Source: an uncultured Paraburkholderia sp.
GTDB taxonomy: Bacteria > Pseudomonadota > Gammaproteobacteria > Burkholderiales > Burkholderiaceae
Reading direction: 5' to 3'
DNA length: 64,000 nucleotides
Assembly: GCA_940746715.1 (NCBI GenBank)
Contig: CALNWN010000002.1
Location: forward strand, 496,001 to 560,000
In this document: positions 50,970-61,311 of the stretch, piece by piece
Layout of the letters: each line of letters opens with the position of its first letter
How positions within the stretch are numbered: position 1 is the stretch's first letter
Made by a program: the position numbers and the translations under genes
The notes under the pieces: model-generated
What the model saw: the letters and a program-made list of their open reading frames with translations, nothing else
The model's database searches: none
What the model was told of the DNA's origin: nothing

Positions 50970-51602
50970 CTATTCTGCGACGAGTCCGTGCCTGATTGCA
51001 TAGCGAATCAGGTCCGCATTGTTGGCGAGTCCGAGCTTCTGCATGAGCCGCATTTTGTGCGTGCTGATTGTCTTGGCGCTGAGCACGAAAGCGTCGGCTA
51101 TTTCATTCAGGCTTTTGCCGAGCGCGAGCATTTGCAGCACCTGAAATTCGCGGTCTGAAAGGATTTCATGCGGCGGGGCATCGCCCGAATAGGTTTCGAA
51201 CACAATGCCTTCCACCAGCTTCGGGTCGATGAAGCGCCCGCCTTCCGCCAGCTTGCGAATCGCCGCAAGCAGCACGTCGGGGTTGCTGTCCTTCGTGACA
51301 TAACCGGTTGCGCCCGCACGCAGCGCGCGGGAGACGACCTGGGCCTCGTTACGGATGCTCAGCACGAGCACCGGCAGCGACGGGCGCTCTGCCCGCACGC
51401 GCCGGATCAGATCCACACCGCTAATGCCGGGCATCGTCATGTCGAGCAACAGCAGATCGACCTGGCAGCTACGCAGCTTTTCGATGACTTCGGAGCCCTG
51501 GGCTGCTTCGCCGGCCACCACGATATCCGGAGTGGTTTCGATTATCTGCTTGAGGCCTCCGCGCACCAGCGGGCGATCGTCGGCAATCAAAAGGTTGATC
51601 AT
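50970..51602 (-). CDS. NarL/FixJ-type response regulator of the phosphorelay operon
   Basis: Intact, 210 residues. The receiver domain begins MINLLIADDRPLVRGG, with phospho-acceptor Asp54 in DLLLLDMTMPG and Lys in YVTKDSNPD. A GerE HTH follows (LSDREFQVLQMLALGKSLNE, AKTISTHKMRLMQKL). It is the only undamaged member of the three-gene system; the preceding kinase ends three bases before its start. It is probably a transcription factor phosphorylated by that kinase; targets unknown. Confidence 0.92.
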   Translation of the reverse strand: MINLLIADDRPLVRGGLKQIIETTPDIVVAGEAAQGSEVIEKLRSCQVDLLLLDMTMPGISGVDLIRRVRAERPSLPVLVLSIRNEAQVVSRALRAGATGYVTKDSNPDVLLAAIRKLAEGGRFIDPKLVEGIVFETYSGDAPPHEILSDREFQVLQMLALGKSLNEIADAFVLSAKTISTHKMRLMQKLGLANNADLIRYAIRHGLVAE

Positions 51603-51604
51603 GT

Positions 51605-53230
51605 TTAAAGCCCATCCTGAAGCGGTATATGGATCGAAACCGAAGTGCCTGTGCCCGGCGCGCTGTCGATCAGCAAGGACCCGCCAATCAGACGCGCCCG
51701 CTCGCTCATGCCGAGCAGTCCGTATGAATAGTCTCTGCGCGCCGCCTCCTGGTCGAAGCCGCAGCCGTCGTCGCTCACATGCAGATCCAATGCAGTCGGC
51801 GTGCTCGTGAGCGTGACGTCCGCGCGCGTCGCGCAGGCGTGACGTGCAACATTGGTCAGCGAAGCCTGCACGATGCGAAACATCGCCGTGGCGTGCGCAT
51901 CGGAAAGCACCGGCTCGTTGCCGTTGAGCCGGAACTGGCAGGCAAGCCCGCTGCGCCGCCCGAAATCGTCGACGAGCCATTCGAGCGCCGACACGATACC
52001 GTAATTGAGCGCAGCCGGCCGCAAATGACTCGCCACATTGCGCACCATCCAGATGGTTCTCTCGACCAGCTCGCGCATGTCGTCGGCCCGCTTTGCCACT
52101 TCCTGATCGCCGGGAAGCCGCATTTTGAGCAGCGACACGTCCATCTTGAGCGCCGTCAGCAACTGGCCCAGTTCGTCGTGAATTTCCATCGCGATGCGCT
52201 TTCGCTCTTCTTCGCGAATGGCTTACATATACGCGGACAATTCGCGCAGTTGCTCACGCGACTCCACCAGTTCCTGCTCGATGCGCTTGCGCTCGGTAAT
52301 GTCGTTCAAACCGACGAAGATGGCGGGCGCGTCGTCGTAAGTCGCCACGCGCACGGTCGCGATGGCCCAGAACACCGTGCCGTCCGGCCGCCTGAACCTG
52401 ACCTCGGTGTTGCGGAAACTGCCCTCATGTCGCAGCTGTTCGACAAGCCGGTCGCGGTCCGCAAGGTCCGCATACAGCTCGGCGATGTTGGCGACGTGCG
52501 TCGTCACATAGTCGACGCCGAACAGCTCGCGCAATGGCTTGTTGGTGTACAGAATGTGCCCTTCCGGCATCGACGTGATGCACAGCGGCACAGGACTCGT
52601 CTCGGCGATCGTGCGAAAGCGGAACTCGCTGGCAAGGAGCCGCGCTTCGGCGCGCCTGCGTTCCTCTATCTGCGATTGCAGCGTCGCATTGGCCCGCGCG
52701 AGTTCGTCGGTGCGCTGCGCGCCGCTCGCTTCCAGCCCGTCGCGCACGCGCGACAACGCGGCTTCCGCCTGCTGACGCACCAGCACTTCCTCCTGCAGCT
52801 GGCGGTTCTGCGCGATCAGCTTCTGGTGCATGCCGCGCAGCGCAAGGTGCGTGCTGATGCGCGCCATCATTTCGTCGACGTGAACGGGCTTCGTGAGGTA
52901 ATCGACACCGCCCGCCGAGAAACCTTCCACCATGACCTCGCTGCCCGTCAGCGAGGTCATGAAGATCACGGCGATGTTGCGGGTGCGTTCGTCCGACTTC
53001 AGGCGCCGGCAGGTTTCAAAACCGTCGATGCCCGGCATGCGCACGTCGAGCAGAATCAGATCGGGCTGCGAGAATTGCGCCCGTTGGATCGCCTCCGGGC
53101 CGTCGAGCGTGACCAGCACCCTGAAGCCGCGCGCCACCAGGCTCTCGACAACAATGGCGAGATTCGCGGGGTTGTCGTCCGCGATCAGTACGGTGGGCGA
53201 CTCGTCGTCGGGCAAGGACATCTCGTTCAT
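51605..53230 (-). pseudogene. REC-PAS-HisKA_3 histidine kinase with in-frame TAA
   Basis: 541 codons from ATG 53230. The receiver domain has Asp62 in DLILLDVRMPGIDGF. A coiled-coil linker (RQLQEEVLVRQQAEAALSRV), a PAS domain (FRTIAETSPVPLCITSMPEG) and then AIREEERKRIAMEIHDELGQ with the phospho-accepting His follow, and a HATPase_c domain (VSDDGCGFD). A TAA at 52223-52225, just before the kinase core (LRELSAYM-stop-AIREEE), cuts it in frame; Glu would fit. The kinase half might still start internally. It starts in an ATGA overlap with the hybrid kinase. Confidence 0.88.
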
Positions 53231-55389
53231 CGTACCGCCCTGGCTTCGAGCTGCTCCTCGACGAGATGCAGCAGCGCCTTCGACTGATAGCCCTTTGCGA
53301 GAGCAAGAATCCGCGTGGTGAACGCCTGGTAATGCGGGTTGTGTCTCGCGACGCGCTCGGCCCACAGCGTGATTTCCTGCATGTCGCCAAGACGGGCGAG
53401 CAGATGCAATTGCTGCAGTTCCTTGTCCGGCACGACGACGAGCGGTTCAGCGGAGGCTTCCAATGCGACTCGCGGATCGTCCGCCGGCGCGTAGATCCAT
53501 TCGAGGTCGAGCAAACGCGCGATCTGCGCGAGCAGTTCGTCGAAGTCGACCGGCTTCGAGAGAAACGCATTGGCGCCGGCCTCGAGGCTGCGCTCTTCGT
53601 CGGCGCCCGAGGGGCTCGCGGAGGTGGCAATCACCGGGACCTCGGCGAAGCCTTGGACCTAGCGCAATCTGCGCGTCGCTTCGAGTCCGTCCATATCCGC
53701 CATCACGATGTCGGTCACGATCAGCGCCGGGCGCTCGCTCAAGGTTTTGGCGAGGCCCTGGCGGCCGCCGGTTGCCTCGACGATCTCGAAGCCGAGCCGG
53801 CTGAGAAACTCCACCATCACCGCGCGGTTCATCGGGACGTCGTCGATCACGAGCACCTTGCGGCGCGACCCTTTGTAGCCCGTCGCGATGCGCGCACCGG
53901 AAGCAGCGGCGGGCGCGGCCAGCGGCGCCCCTAGCGCTGCCTCCAGCTCGAACCAGAATGCGCTGCCGCGGCCAGGCAGGCTCTGCACGTGGATCTCGCT
54001 GCCCATCGCGCGCAAAAACTGCTGACTGATCGTGAGGCCGAGCCCGGTTCCACCGGTGCCGCGTTCCGTATGCATGATCTGTTCGAAAGGCTCGAAGATA
54101 GTCTGCAGTTTATCCGGATCCATGCCGATGCCGGTATCGCGCACCTCGAAACAAACCCTGCCCATTGCGCTCATTTCGATGAGCAGGCTCACGCTGCCCT
54201 GATCGGTAAAGTTGAACGCATTCACGAGCAGATTCAGCAACACCTGACGCAAGCGCCGTTCGTCAGCGCGCACGGCCTCCGGCACGTCGGGCGCCACACG
54301 CCAAATGAAGTCGACGTGTTTCTGCGCCACCTTCACTTCAATGATCTCGCGGATGGCGTCGAGCGTGCCCGCGAGCGGCACATCGTCCATCTCGATGCGC
54401 AAACGGCCCGCTTCGACGCGTACAAAATCGAGTGCATCGCCGATCAGTGCGAGCAGATGTTCGCCGCTGCGTTGAATCACGCCGATGCCTTCGCGATGCT
54501 GCTCGCTCAGGCTCGCGCCACGCCGCAATATCTGCGCATAACCGAGAATGGCGTTCAGCGGCATGCGCAATTCGTGGCTCATGTTCGCCAGAAATTCGCC
54601 TTTCGCGCGGTTTGCCGCCTCCGCCGAGCGGCGTGCCTCGCGCTCCACCGCCGCGTCGCGTTCGTCGAGATATCCGCGATGCAGCCGCGCGCCCATCGAG
54701 TTAAAGGCGCTCACCACGCGCTCGAGTTCGTCGGGCTCGCGGGGCGCGCGCCGGTTCAGCTTCAGGGGTTGGGCGGGCTTGCGAAAGTCGTACTCTTCGA
54801 CAGTTTGCGCGAGCACCATGAGATGACGCGTCACGAGCCGCGTCAAAATGTAGAAGATGAAAAGAGAAACCAGGAAGATGTTCGCGGCTTGCGTGACGAG
54901 AATGGTCAGCGCCGTGTGGGTGAGATCGCCGTAGAGATCCCTTAACGTCGCCTGCACGTAGAGCGTGCCGATGCGTTGTTCCTTGTCGAGCACGCGATAC
55001 ACGAGCGGGTACTCACGTGTGATAGCCGGGCCGCTTGCCGGCTCGCCGGCGGACACGATCAACGGTGCAGTGCCGCTTCCCGACTGGCGCACCCGCGCCG
55101 TACTGGTGTCCGGGAGGCGCACAATGCCGCCGAGTTCGAGCCGTAGTTGCGCGTCGTCGAGCCGCCAAAGCGCCTCGCCGAGGCTGTCGCGGTAGCTTTT
55201 GTCGATGTCCGAGAGGCGGTTTTCGATCAGCGCGATGCCTGCGCTGTAGTCGCGCTCAATCTGCAGCGCGGTCAACAACAAGGTGAGCACGCAACTAAAC
55301 AGAATCATGATGGCGAGAAGCCTGAGCACGACACTGTGCCGCAACCGCCTGAGCGGATACCTCCACTCCCCCATGAGGTTGACAGCCAT
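53227..55389 (-). pseudogene. Hybrid sensor histidine kinase with in-frame TAG in the receiver domain
   Basis: 720 codons. Membrane helix 1 at about 20-45 (LRLLAIMILFSCVLTLLLTA), a periplasmic sensor, helix 2 at about 170-192, HAMP, HisKA (ANMSHELRMPLNAILGYAQI), HATPase_c (LNLLVNAFNFTDQG, GGTGLGLTISQQFL) and a receiver (KVLVIDDVPMNRAV, LIVTDIVMADMDGLEATRRL). A TAG at 53659-53661 stands where Gln would fit, and the same frame continues (VQGFAEVPVIATSAS, FLSKPVDFDELLAQI) to 53227. The kinase core remains, but the receiver is incomplete, so phosphotransfer to the next protein would fail. Confidence 0.88.
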
Positions 55390-55550
55390 ATTGCCCCCGC
55401 AAGCATGGTGATGTCAGTTCGTGTTGCGCTCGTGCGGCGACTGCAGTTTGTGGGCGCCTGCGTCAAAGAGGCATTTTTTGCCAGTTATTGCCCGTTATGA
55501 CGCCATGCGAGAGCGTTGCCCGTTTCCGTGCCCAATCTGCTGCATTCGAT

Positions 55551-55871
55551 TCACGACGACAGCCGGATTCCCCTCACCGCCGGCGGCTCATGGACGACGC
55601 AAAGCAGCAGGTCGTCTACGCAATCCGCGAGTTCCCGGAGCATGGCCGCGGCGTCGCCATCCAGTTCCGTGTAATGCGATTTGCACAATTCCCGCAGCGT
55701 TTCGCCAACCCGCCTGATCGCCTTCGGTCCGCTGTCAACGAGCGGCCAGCAATGCATCAGGTACCCGAGCGGCGTAATGCAGCGCCGTTCGCACCAGATA
55801 TCGAATAGCCGGAAGCAGATCGAATTGATATGCTCCACTTCGTTTTCGCGCTGCGACAGATACGGAATCAT
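55551..55871 (-). CDS. Conserved hypothetical protein, 106 residues
   Basis: Intact and largely helical. It has an aromatic- and Cys-rich middle (FRLFDIWCERRCITPLGYLM) and a C-terminal helix (LRELADCVDDLLLCVV). There is no signal peptide or membrane segment. It precedes the hybrid kinase gene on the same strand with a 160-base gap. Family not recognised. Confidence 0.6.
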   Translation of the reverse strand: MIPYLSQRENEVEHINSICFRLFDIWCERRCITPLGYLMHCWPLVDSGPKAIRRVGETLRELCKSHYTELDGDAAAMLRELADCVDDLLLCVVHEPPAVRGIRLSS

Positions 55872-56046
55872 TTCTGCTCATCCGGTTGGGCCATTTTGAC
55901 CCGCCCATCATAGAACGAAGGCCGGCGTACAACAGTCAGGCGGCGCGGAGAATCCGCCAGGGGTATCCTGATTCACGGGTAGGGAAATCCTGACCCCGGC
56001 TCGCGCCCCGCGCGCACGGGCGTTTCCGCCTCGCGTGAAGCCCCCG

Positions 56047-56939
56047 TTAGCGGCTTCGCGTCGTAGCGGGCCACTGCATCCAGTACTCTGCCGGAATCTT
56101 TCTATCCGCTGAGGAAAGATACCGGTTGTCCAGTTCGATCACCCTCCGCTCGTGCAAATTGGCTTGCGCCAGCGCGTTCTGAATGTACGGATGCGAATTG
56201 AACAGGCGCATATACGAGCCGTTTTTATAAGCCCCCGCGAACCCGCGCTCGATGGTCGACGCCAACGCGGGATCGCGGCGGGCGACATAAAAAAGGAAAT
56301 CCGACCGGTACTTCAACAGCAAACGTTTTTCCACCGTCAATTCCGGGCCGGTCTCGCTGCGCGCTTCCATTTCGGGGAAGGCCTCGATCAGGCCCCTCGG
56401 GTAATAATCTACCCGCCCGGCACGGGTCATCGCGAGCAGCGTGTCGGTGCTGGACGTTTCGACCTTCAGACCAGCGTCGCGCAGAATGTCCGTATCGACC
56501 CAACCGAGCCCTTGGCCCGCCGTCAAACGCCGCAGGTCGGCAAGGTCCTGCACGCGGTCGAATTCGGCCTGCCGGTCTTTCCGTATGACGAACAGGCGAT
56601 AGCCGATCAGCCCGCGATTCACCGGAATATGCACGACGTTGAGGCCGCTTTCCGCGCGGCTGTCCATGCTGGTCCATAAAAGATTGATGGATGAGCCGTC
56701 CGCCAGTTCGGCGAGCGCGCGGCCGCGCTCCATCGCGACATCGGCCTCGCGAATCGTATAGGTCGCGTTGGCCGTCTTCATGGCCAGGTCCAACACGGCT
56801 AGGGCAAAGGCGGCGTGCACCTCGCCGCCCGTGCGGATACGCGGATGCACGATCTCGAAGTCGGCGGTCGACATGGGGCGCGGGCGTTGGGCATGCCGGC
56901 CATGCCCAACGCCGCGAGTACAAAGGTCCTGCGCTGCAT
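56047..56939 (-). pseudogene. Periplasmic solute-binding protein (family 3-like), frameshifted after the signal peptide
   Basis: The signal peptide MQRRTFVLAALGMAGMPNAR starts at 56939. One base is missing near 56885, and the mature part (MSTADFEIVHPRIRTGGEVH) is in the next frame through to 56047. The body resembles SBP_bac_3 proteins (FADGS-type ligand loop ELADGSSINLLWTS, VNRGLIGYRLFVIRKD). It may be a sensor-like receptor for the neighbouring phosphorelay (inference from position only). A cytoplasmic product could still start at the internal ATG. Confidence 0.72.
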
Positions 56940-57289
56940 GATGTGTCGACGTCTAATGGAATGTGCCGGACGTCCCCGTCGGCGCCTGGCATGGGTAAGC
57001 ATCGTGTCACTGCAGTGAAAGCTTTGCAATCGGGGAAAGACAGGCTGAAGAGCAGCCTCTCGTTGCAAGTACAACGTCGTCCGTCGCTCTCCATGGCCTG
57101 TTCACGACAATGGAAAACCCTGAGACGCATGAGGCTTGCGCCGTCGGTGAAGATCCGGATAGCTAAGTGTTATCGCCGCGTCTACTGATTGAACTGCGCG
57201 GCACGCTGATCCTGGTCGCCAACAGATAGGCTTTCGCGGCATGAATGATGCTCAGCCAACGCACTGACGCTTTTGAAGGAGTCGACGCC
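56940..57289. promoter_or_regulatory. Divergent region between binding-protein and cfa genes
   Basis: A 350-base spacer. I see no gene and no clear promoter consensus. An AAGGAG site ends it, just before the cfa start. Confidence 0.35.
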
Positions 57290-58636
57290 ATGACGCTCTG
57301 GAGCCTTTTGCGTTCGCCCGCGGAACAACAGATCGCCGGCATGCCGGTGCCCTGCTCTGTCTCGCTGCCTGACGGCCAGCGCATCGGCGCGCGAGAGCCG
57401 AGTCTGTCGTTCGAAATCCGCGATATGCGCGCATTGCTGCATCTGCGGCAGGGTGCGATTGGCCGGCTGGCGGAAGACTATGTGGAAGGCCGGCTTGAAA
57501 TCGAAGGCGACCTGCATGACCTCATGGCCGCGGCGCCCACTTTGCTGCGCGGCGATCCTACGCACGAAACGCACGGATGGCTGCTTGAGCGCGTGAGCCG
57601 CACGCGCCGCGCGATCTGGGAGCGCACGCATCATAGCCGCGCGAAGGACGCCGCCCAAATCCAGCATCATTACGATATCTCCGACGATTTCTACGCGCTG
57701 TGGCTCGATCCACTGCGAGTGTACTCGTGCGCCTATTTTTCGTCGCCGGATATGTCGCTTGCTGAAGCACAGCAGGCCAAGCTCGATCACATCTGCAAGA
57801 AACTGATGCTCCGCTCGGGCGAGCGCTTTCTCGATGTGGGTGCAGGCTGGGGCGCGCTGTTGCTGTGGGCTGCTGAACACTACGGTGTGGCCGCCACGGG
57901 CATCACGCTGTCGAAGAACCAGCACGCTTACGTCAACCGGTTGATCGAGGAAAAAGGACTGCAAGGCCGGGTAAAAATGCTGCTGCAGGACTATCGCGAT
58001 GTGGATGAATCGGCGCCGTTTGACAAGATCGCTTCGGTAGGCATGTGCGAGCACGTCGGCCGTCCGAATCTGCCCGCCTATTTTGCAAAGATGCGGCGAC
58101 TGCTTAGACCCGGCGGTCTGATGATGAACCACAGCATCACGGCCGGCGGCGTCGAAAACGGCGAAGTGGGCGGCGGCATGGACGAGTTCATCGACAGGTA
58201 TATCTTTCCGGGCGGCCAACTCGTCCATGTGAGCGTGATGATGGACGCCATGACGCGCGGCAATCTCGAACCGGTGGACGCGGAGTGCCTGCGGCCGCAT
58301 TACGCGCGCACGCTGTGGCATTGGGCCGATGCGCTCGAGGCGCATCTCGACGAGGCGCGCCGCATTCTCGGCAACGACGCGGAAAAGGTCATTCGCGCTT
58401 ACCGGCTCTATCTTGCAGGATCGGCCATGGGATTCGAGCACGGCTGGACGTCGCTGTTCCAGATCGTCGCTTCGCGTCCCGCAGAGTCCGTGACAACGGA
58501 CGACAGTGCGACCGGCCACATGCCATGGGCTCGCAGCGACTATCCCTACAATCGCACGTACATGTATGCCCGTAACGCGGCGATCGATCAGGTCAACGAA
58601 GTTGAACACGCCAACGGCGGCCAGGACATCGGCTGA
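57290..58636 (+). CDS. cfa: Cyclopropane-fatty-acyl-phospholipid synthase
   Basis: 448 residues from ATG 57290, with AAGGAG nine bases upstream. The methyltransferase domain has the SAM-binding motif FLDVGAGWGALLLWAAEHYG, and catalytic landmarks ITLSKNQ, SVGMCEHVG and FPGGQLVHVS. It methylenates unsaturated acyl chains of membrane phospholipids using S-adenosylmethionine. This modification protects against acid and solvent stress. Intact; a long antisense frame over it is a coding shadow. A universal stress gene converges from the right. Confidence 0.95.
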   Translation: MTLWSLLRSPAEQQIAGMPVPCSVSLPDGQRIGAREPSLSFEIRDMRALLHLRQGAIGRLAEDYVEGRLEIEGDLHDLMAAAPTLLRGDPTHETHGWLLERVSRTRRAIWERTHHSRAKDAAQIQHHYDISDDFYALWLDPLRVYSCAYFSSPDMSLAEAQQAKLDHICKKLMLRSGERFLDVGAGWGALLLWAAEHYGVAATGITLSKNQHAYVNRLIEEKGLQGRVKMLLQDYRDVDESAPFDKIASVGMCEHVGRPNLPAYFAKMRRLLRPGGLMMNHSITAGGVENGEVGGGMDEFIDRYIFPGGQLVHVSVMMDAMTRGNLEPVDAECLRPHYARTLWHWADALEAHLDEARRILGNDAEKVIRAYRLYLAGSAMGFEHGWTSLFQIVASRPAESVTTDDSATGHMPWARSDYPYNRTYMYARNAAIDQVNEVEHANGGQDIG

Positions 58637-58683
58637 ACTGTGCTGCTTGCTTCTATCTTTGCAGCGCGGCACCGCGGCACGCC

Positions 58684-59199
58684 TCACGAATGCTCGACTC
58701 GGGGCCCTGCTGCGCCGGATTCCGCGTGTTCGGCGTTTTCCGCCTGTTCCTCGCGGGATTCGATTTCCGGCCCCATCGTAACGAGCACGCTGCAACTCAC
58801 GCGGTCGAGCAGCAGGCCATCGGTCCGCCCTCCCCACCATCGCGCGAGCCTGCCGGCTTTGTGGTGTCCCACCACGATCAGATCGACGTTGAGCTCTTTG
58901 GCGAAGTGAGGAATCTGGTCGAGCGGATCGCCTATCGCAAAGTGCCCTGTCGCGTGAATGCCCGTCGCGGCCAGCTTTTTCAGGCCTTCGTCGAGCACGC
59001 TTTTGACCGAGTCGCTGACCAGGTTCGCCGGTATGGCGGATGTGATATCCGCGCCCTGCACCCACGTGGAATTGTTGATCACGGAAAGCACGTGGACTTG
59101 CGCGGCGAGTTCGCGCGCGAGCCGGGCGCCGTCTGCCAGCGCGTGCTGCCCTTCGCGCGTTCCGTCATAACAGAGAAGAATGCGGTTGAAGGCCGACAT
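58684..59199 (-). CDS. Universal stress protein (UspA family)
   Basis: 171 residues, from ATG 59199 (MSAFNRILLCYDGTREGQHA). ATP-binding motif near the end, LIVVGHHKAGRLARWWGGRT, corresponds to the G-x2-G-x9-G(S/T) loop. The C-terminal 20 residues are Glu/Ala-rich. A G-rich ribosome site precedes the ATG. Convergent with cfa, 48 bases away. Intact. Confidence 0.9.
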   Translation of the reverse strand: MSAFNRILLCYDGTREGQHALADGARLARELAAQVHVLSVINNSTWVQGADITSAIPANLVSDSVKSVLDEGLKKLAATGIHATGHFAIGDPLDQIPHFAKELNVDLIVVGHHKAGRLARWWGGRTDGLLLDRVSCSVLVTMGPEIESREEQAENAEHAESGAAGPRVEHS

Positions 59200-59335
59200 G
59201 CCGTTCCCCCCTATCTCTATGCGCGGCAATGCGCTTAATGCAATCAACGCATGCAGGAAGACAGATCCAGCCCGCACAATTCAGTATATGTCGCTGATCG
59301 AGGCGGTGCCGCCCTTCACCTGAGCAAACAGCAAA

Positions 59336-59365
59336 GCCGGTTGGCCTTTCACCACGCCAACCGGC
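59336..59365 (-). terminator. Hairpin after the DUF1840 gene
   Basis: Perfect 10-bp stem, GCCGGTTGGC (59336-59345) with 59356-59365, and a 10-base loop. It starts 10 bases after the DUF1840 stop. On the minus strand a T-rich but interrupted run follows. Confidence 0.65.
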
Positions 59366-59374
59366 AACAACCGC

Positions 59375-59683
59375 CTACAGTCCCCAGATGATGTCTGCGC
59401 CGCGCGTGCGGGCTTCGCGCAACATGTCCAGAAACGGCCATGCGCGCTGCGACAGACCATTGCCCGGCTCAAGCCGATTACCCGGCGAACGATGCAACGC
59501 CTCAAGCGCGACTTCCGCGCTGGTGTCTTCCGGTGATTGCCGTTTCCAGCCGGTCGATCGCAGCCGGCAGTTCGTCGTGCATGATCACGCCCCGCTCGCT
59601 CAGACGCTTACCGATCAGGCCCAGTAGAGGTCCCGAAGCATCACAACGTCCGGTGATGCAGTGGATTGAAAAGTGATCAGCAT
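59375..59683 (-). pseudogene. DUF1840 protein, two frameshifts
   Basis: From ATG 59683 (AGGAG upstream) the sequence reads MLITFQSTASPDVVMLRDLY. After a one-base loss near 59620 it continues with GLIGKRLSERGVIMHDELPA. After a one-base gain near 59540 it reads AWPFLDMLREARTRGADIIW and ends GL. These are the start, middle and end of DUF1840, so 103 codons are recovered. The two shifts compensate in length but the middle frame has its own stop. Function of the family is unknown. Confidence 0.82.
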
Positions 59684-59769
59684 GATGGCTCCTTTTCTTA
59701 TGCACCGCGTCGCGCCACGTGATCAGATATGGCCATGACGCGCCCGCCGCGCGGTCAGCTTGCCTTTGA

Positions 59770-59935
59770 ATATTTATATCACAATATGATTTACACAAAA
59801 CAGGTGCGATCTACCCGGACCCTGCGCCGCGCAACGCCCCGAAGCCCTACCCATGCGCTTGGAGCCTGGTCCCCGGCGGCCCGCCGCCCTCCGCGTGCCG
59901 GCCGTTTATATCATATTGAAATATAATTATGACCA
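59770..59935. promoter_or_regulatory. AT-rich operator-like sites upstream of the HPP-CBS gene
   Basis: In GC-rich DNA, two AT islands stand out. ATCA-N5-TGAT is at 59778-59790, and TTATAT-N9-ATATAA is at about 59906-59926 with ATATAATTAT at 59921-59930. The same two elements appear together just before the MarR gene at 61224-61244. MarR proteins bind AT-rich palindromes, so these are candidate MarR sites covering the promoter. Confidence 0.55.
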
Positions 59936-60025
59936 GACGGTATTCGCGTTCACCGGGGTTTCCCTGGTATCGTCGCACTCCAGCACAATCGGCTCACTCC
60001 CTTTTTTCGCAGCTTTTCCCGCACC

Positions 60026-61311
60026 TTGTCCCGCACTCTCGTCCTGCGCTGGTTCTCCAGCTTTATTCCCGTCCCCGTCACAGTGCAATGGCAGGAGCGC
60101 GCGCGTTCATGTCTGGGCGCGCTGCTCGGCATCGCATTTACCGGTGGCTCGATGTATCTGCTGTTGGGGCCCGGCACGAACATTCCGCTGCTGGTTGCGC
60201 CCATGGGCGCTTCGGCCGTGTTGCTGTTCGCGGTGCCGGCAAGTCCGCTCGCGCAGCCCTGGTCGATCATCGGCGGAAATCTGGTTTCGGCGATGATCGG
60301 CGTAACGTGCGCGAACGTGATTGCCGACGCGACACTGGCGGCCGCAATGGCGGTCGCGCTGGCGATCTGCGGCATGTTCGCGCTTCGCTGCGTGCACCCG
60401 CCGTCGGGCGCGGTGGCGCTGACCGCCGTGCTCGGCGGCCCCGCCATTCATGCGCTCGGCTACCGTTTCGTAATCGAGCCAATCTTCATACAGTCGGCTG
60501 CGCTGCTTGCCGCCGCCATCGCCTATCACGCGGCCACGGGCCACCGCTATCCGCATTCGGCCCGCACGGCACACGGCGCGCCGGCTTCACGCGCGCCGAT
60601 CTCGAAGCGGTGCTCAAGCGCCGCAGCGAAATGCTCGACATCGATCCGGACGACCTCGAATCCCTGCTGCGCGAAACGCAGCTCCAGGCCTTCTCCCGCA
60701 GCTTCAACGAGTTGACCTGCGAAGACATCATGTCGCGCCACGTCGTATCGGTGTCGGCCGGCACGCGTGCGGTCGCGGCCTGGGCGCTGCTCAAACGCAA
60801 CAAGATCAAAGCGCTGCCGGTGATCGACGAGGAGCGCACTTTGGTCGGTATCGTGACGCGTGCCGACCTTGTCGATAAACGAATCTTCGGCCAATTCGCG
60901 CCTTTCATCGCTTATTTCGACGGCTGGCTGCGCGGCGACGCACTACGCGCGCCAAACGTGGGCAACGTGATGACGACCGACGTCTGCACAGTCAAGGCGA
61001 ACGCGCCGATCACCGACCTCGTACCCATGTTCGCGAACTACGGGCACCACCATATTCCTTTACTCGATTTCACCGGACATGTGGTCGGCATGATTACGCA
61101 GGTGGACCTGATCTCCGGACTGTATCGGCAGACCGTCGTGAAGGCACAGCAGGCCGCTAAGTACCCTTGGCCCTGTGAGAGCGCAACGAGCCATCCGCGC
61201 GTGGACCAAATGCTGCTGATTACATCATTCTATGATATAATTATCGTTTATCCACGCTGGCGAACGAACAATGAAAGAACGGGCTCGCGGGCTGCGCAAA
61301 GCCGACTTTGA
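60026..61311 (+). pseudogene. HPP-family membrane protein with CBS domains, frameshifted
   Basis: The N-terminal HPP domain has several helices and the motif RCVHPPSGAVALTAVLGGPA that names the family. Frame shift near 60585 (HSARTAHG region), then RAGFTRADLEAVLKRRSEML and two CBS domains (EDIMSRHVVSVSAGTRAV, NVMTTDVCTVKANAPITD). Such proteins occur as nitrite-transport-like (Nar1-type) carriers. The start is a TTG at 60026 with poor context. The frame passes the expected end near 61165 and stops at 61311 inside marR, so the 3' end is also uncertain. Confidence 0.78.
61220..61246. promoter_or_regulatory. Operator-like site before the MarR gene
   Basis: ATCA-N5-TGAT at 61224-61236 overlaps ATATAATTAT at 61235-61244, the same pair seen upstream of the HPP-CBS gene. 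It lies 25-45 bases before the MarR start, fitting autorepression. Confidence 0.55.

Noticed and set aside
57182-59065. Long minus-strand open frame (627 codons) opposite cfa
   Set aside because: It lies antisense to the intact cfa gene, has Arg/His-rich composition and no ribosome site; it is a high-GC coding shadow.
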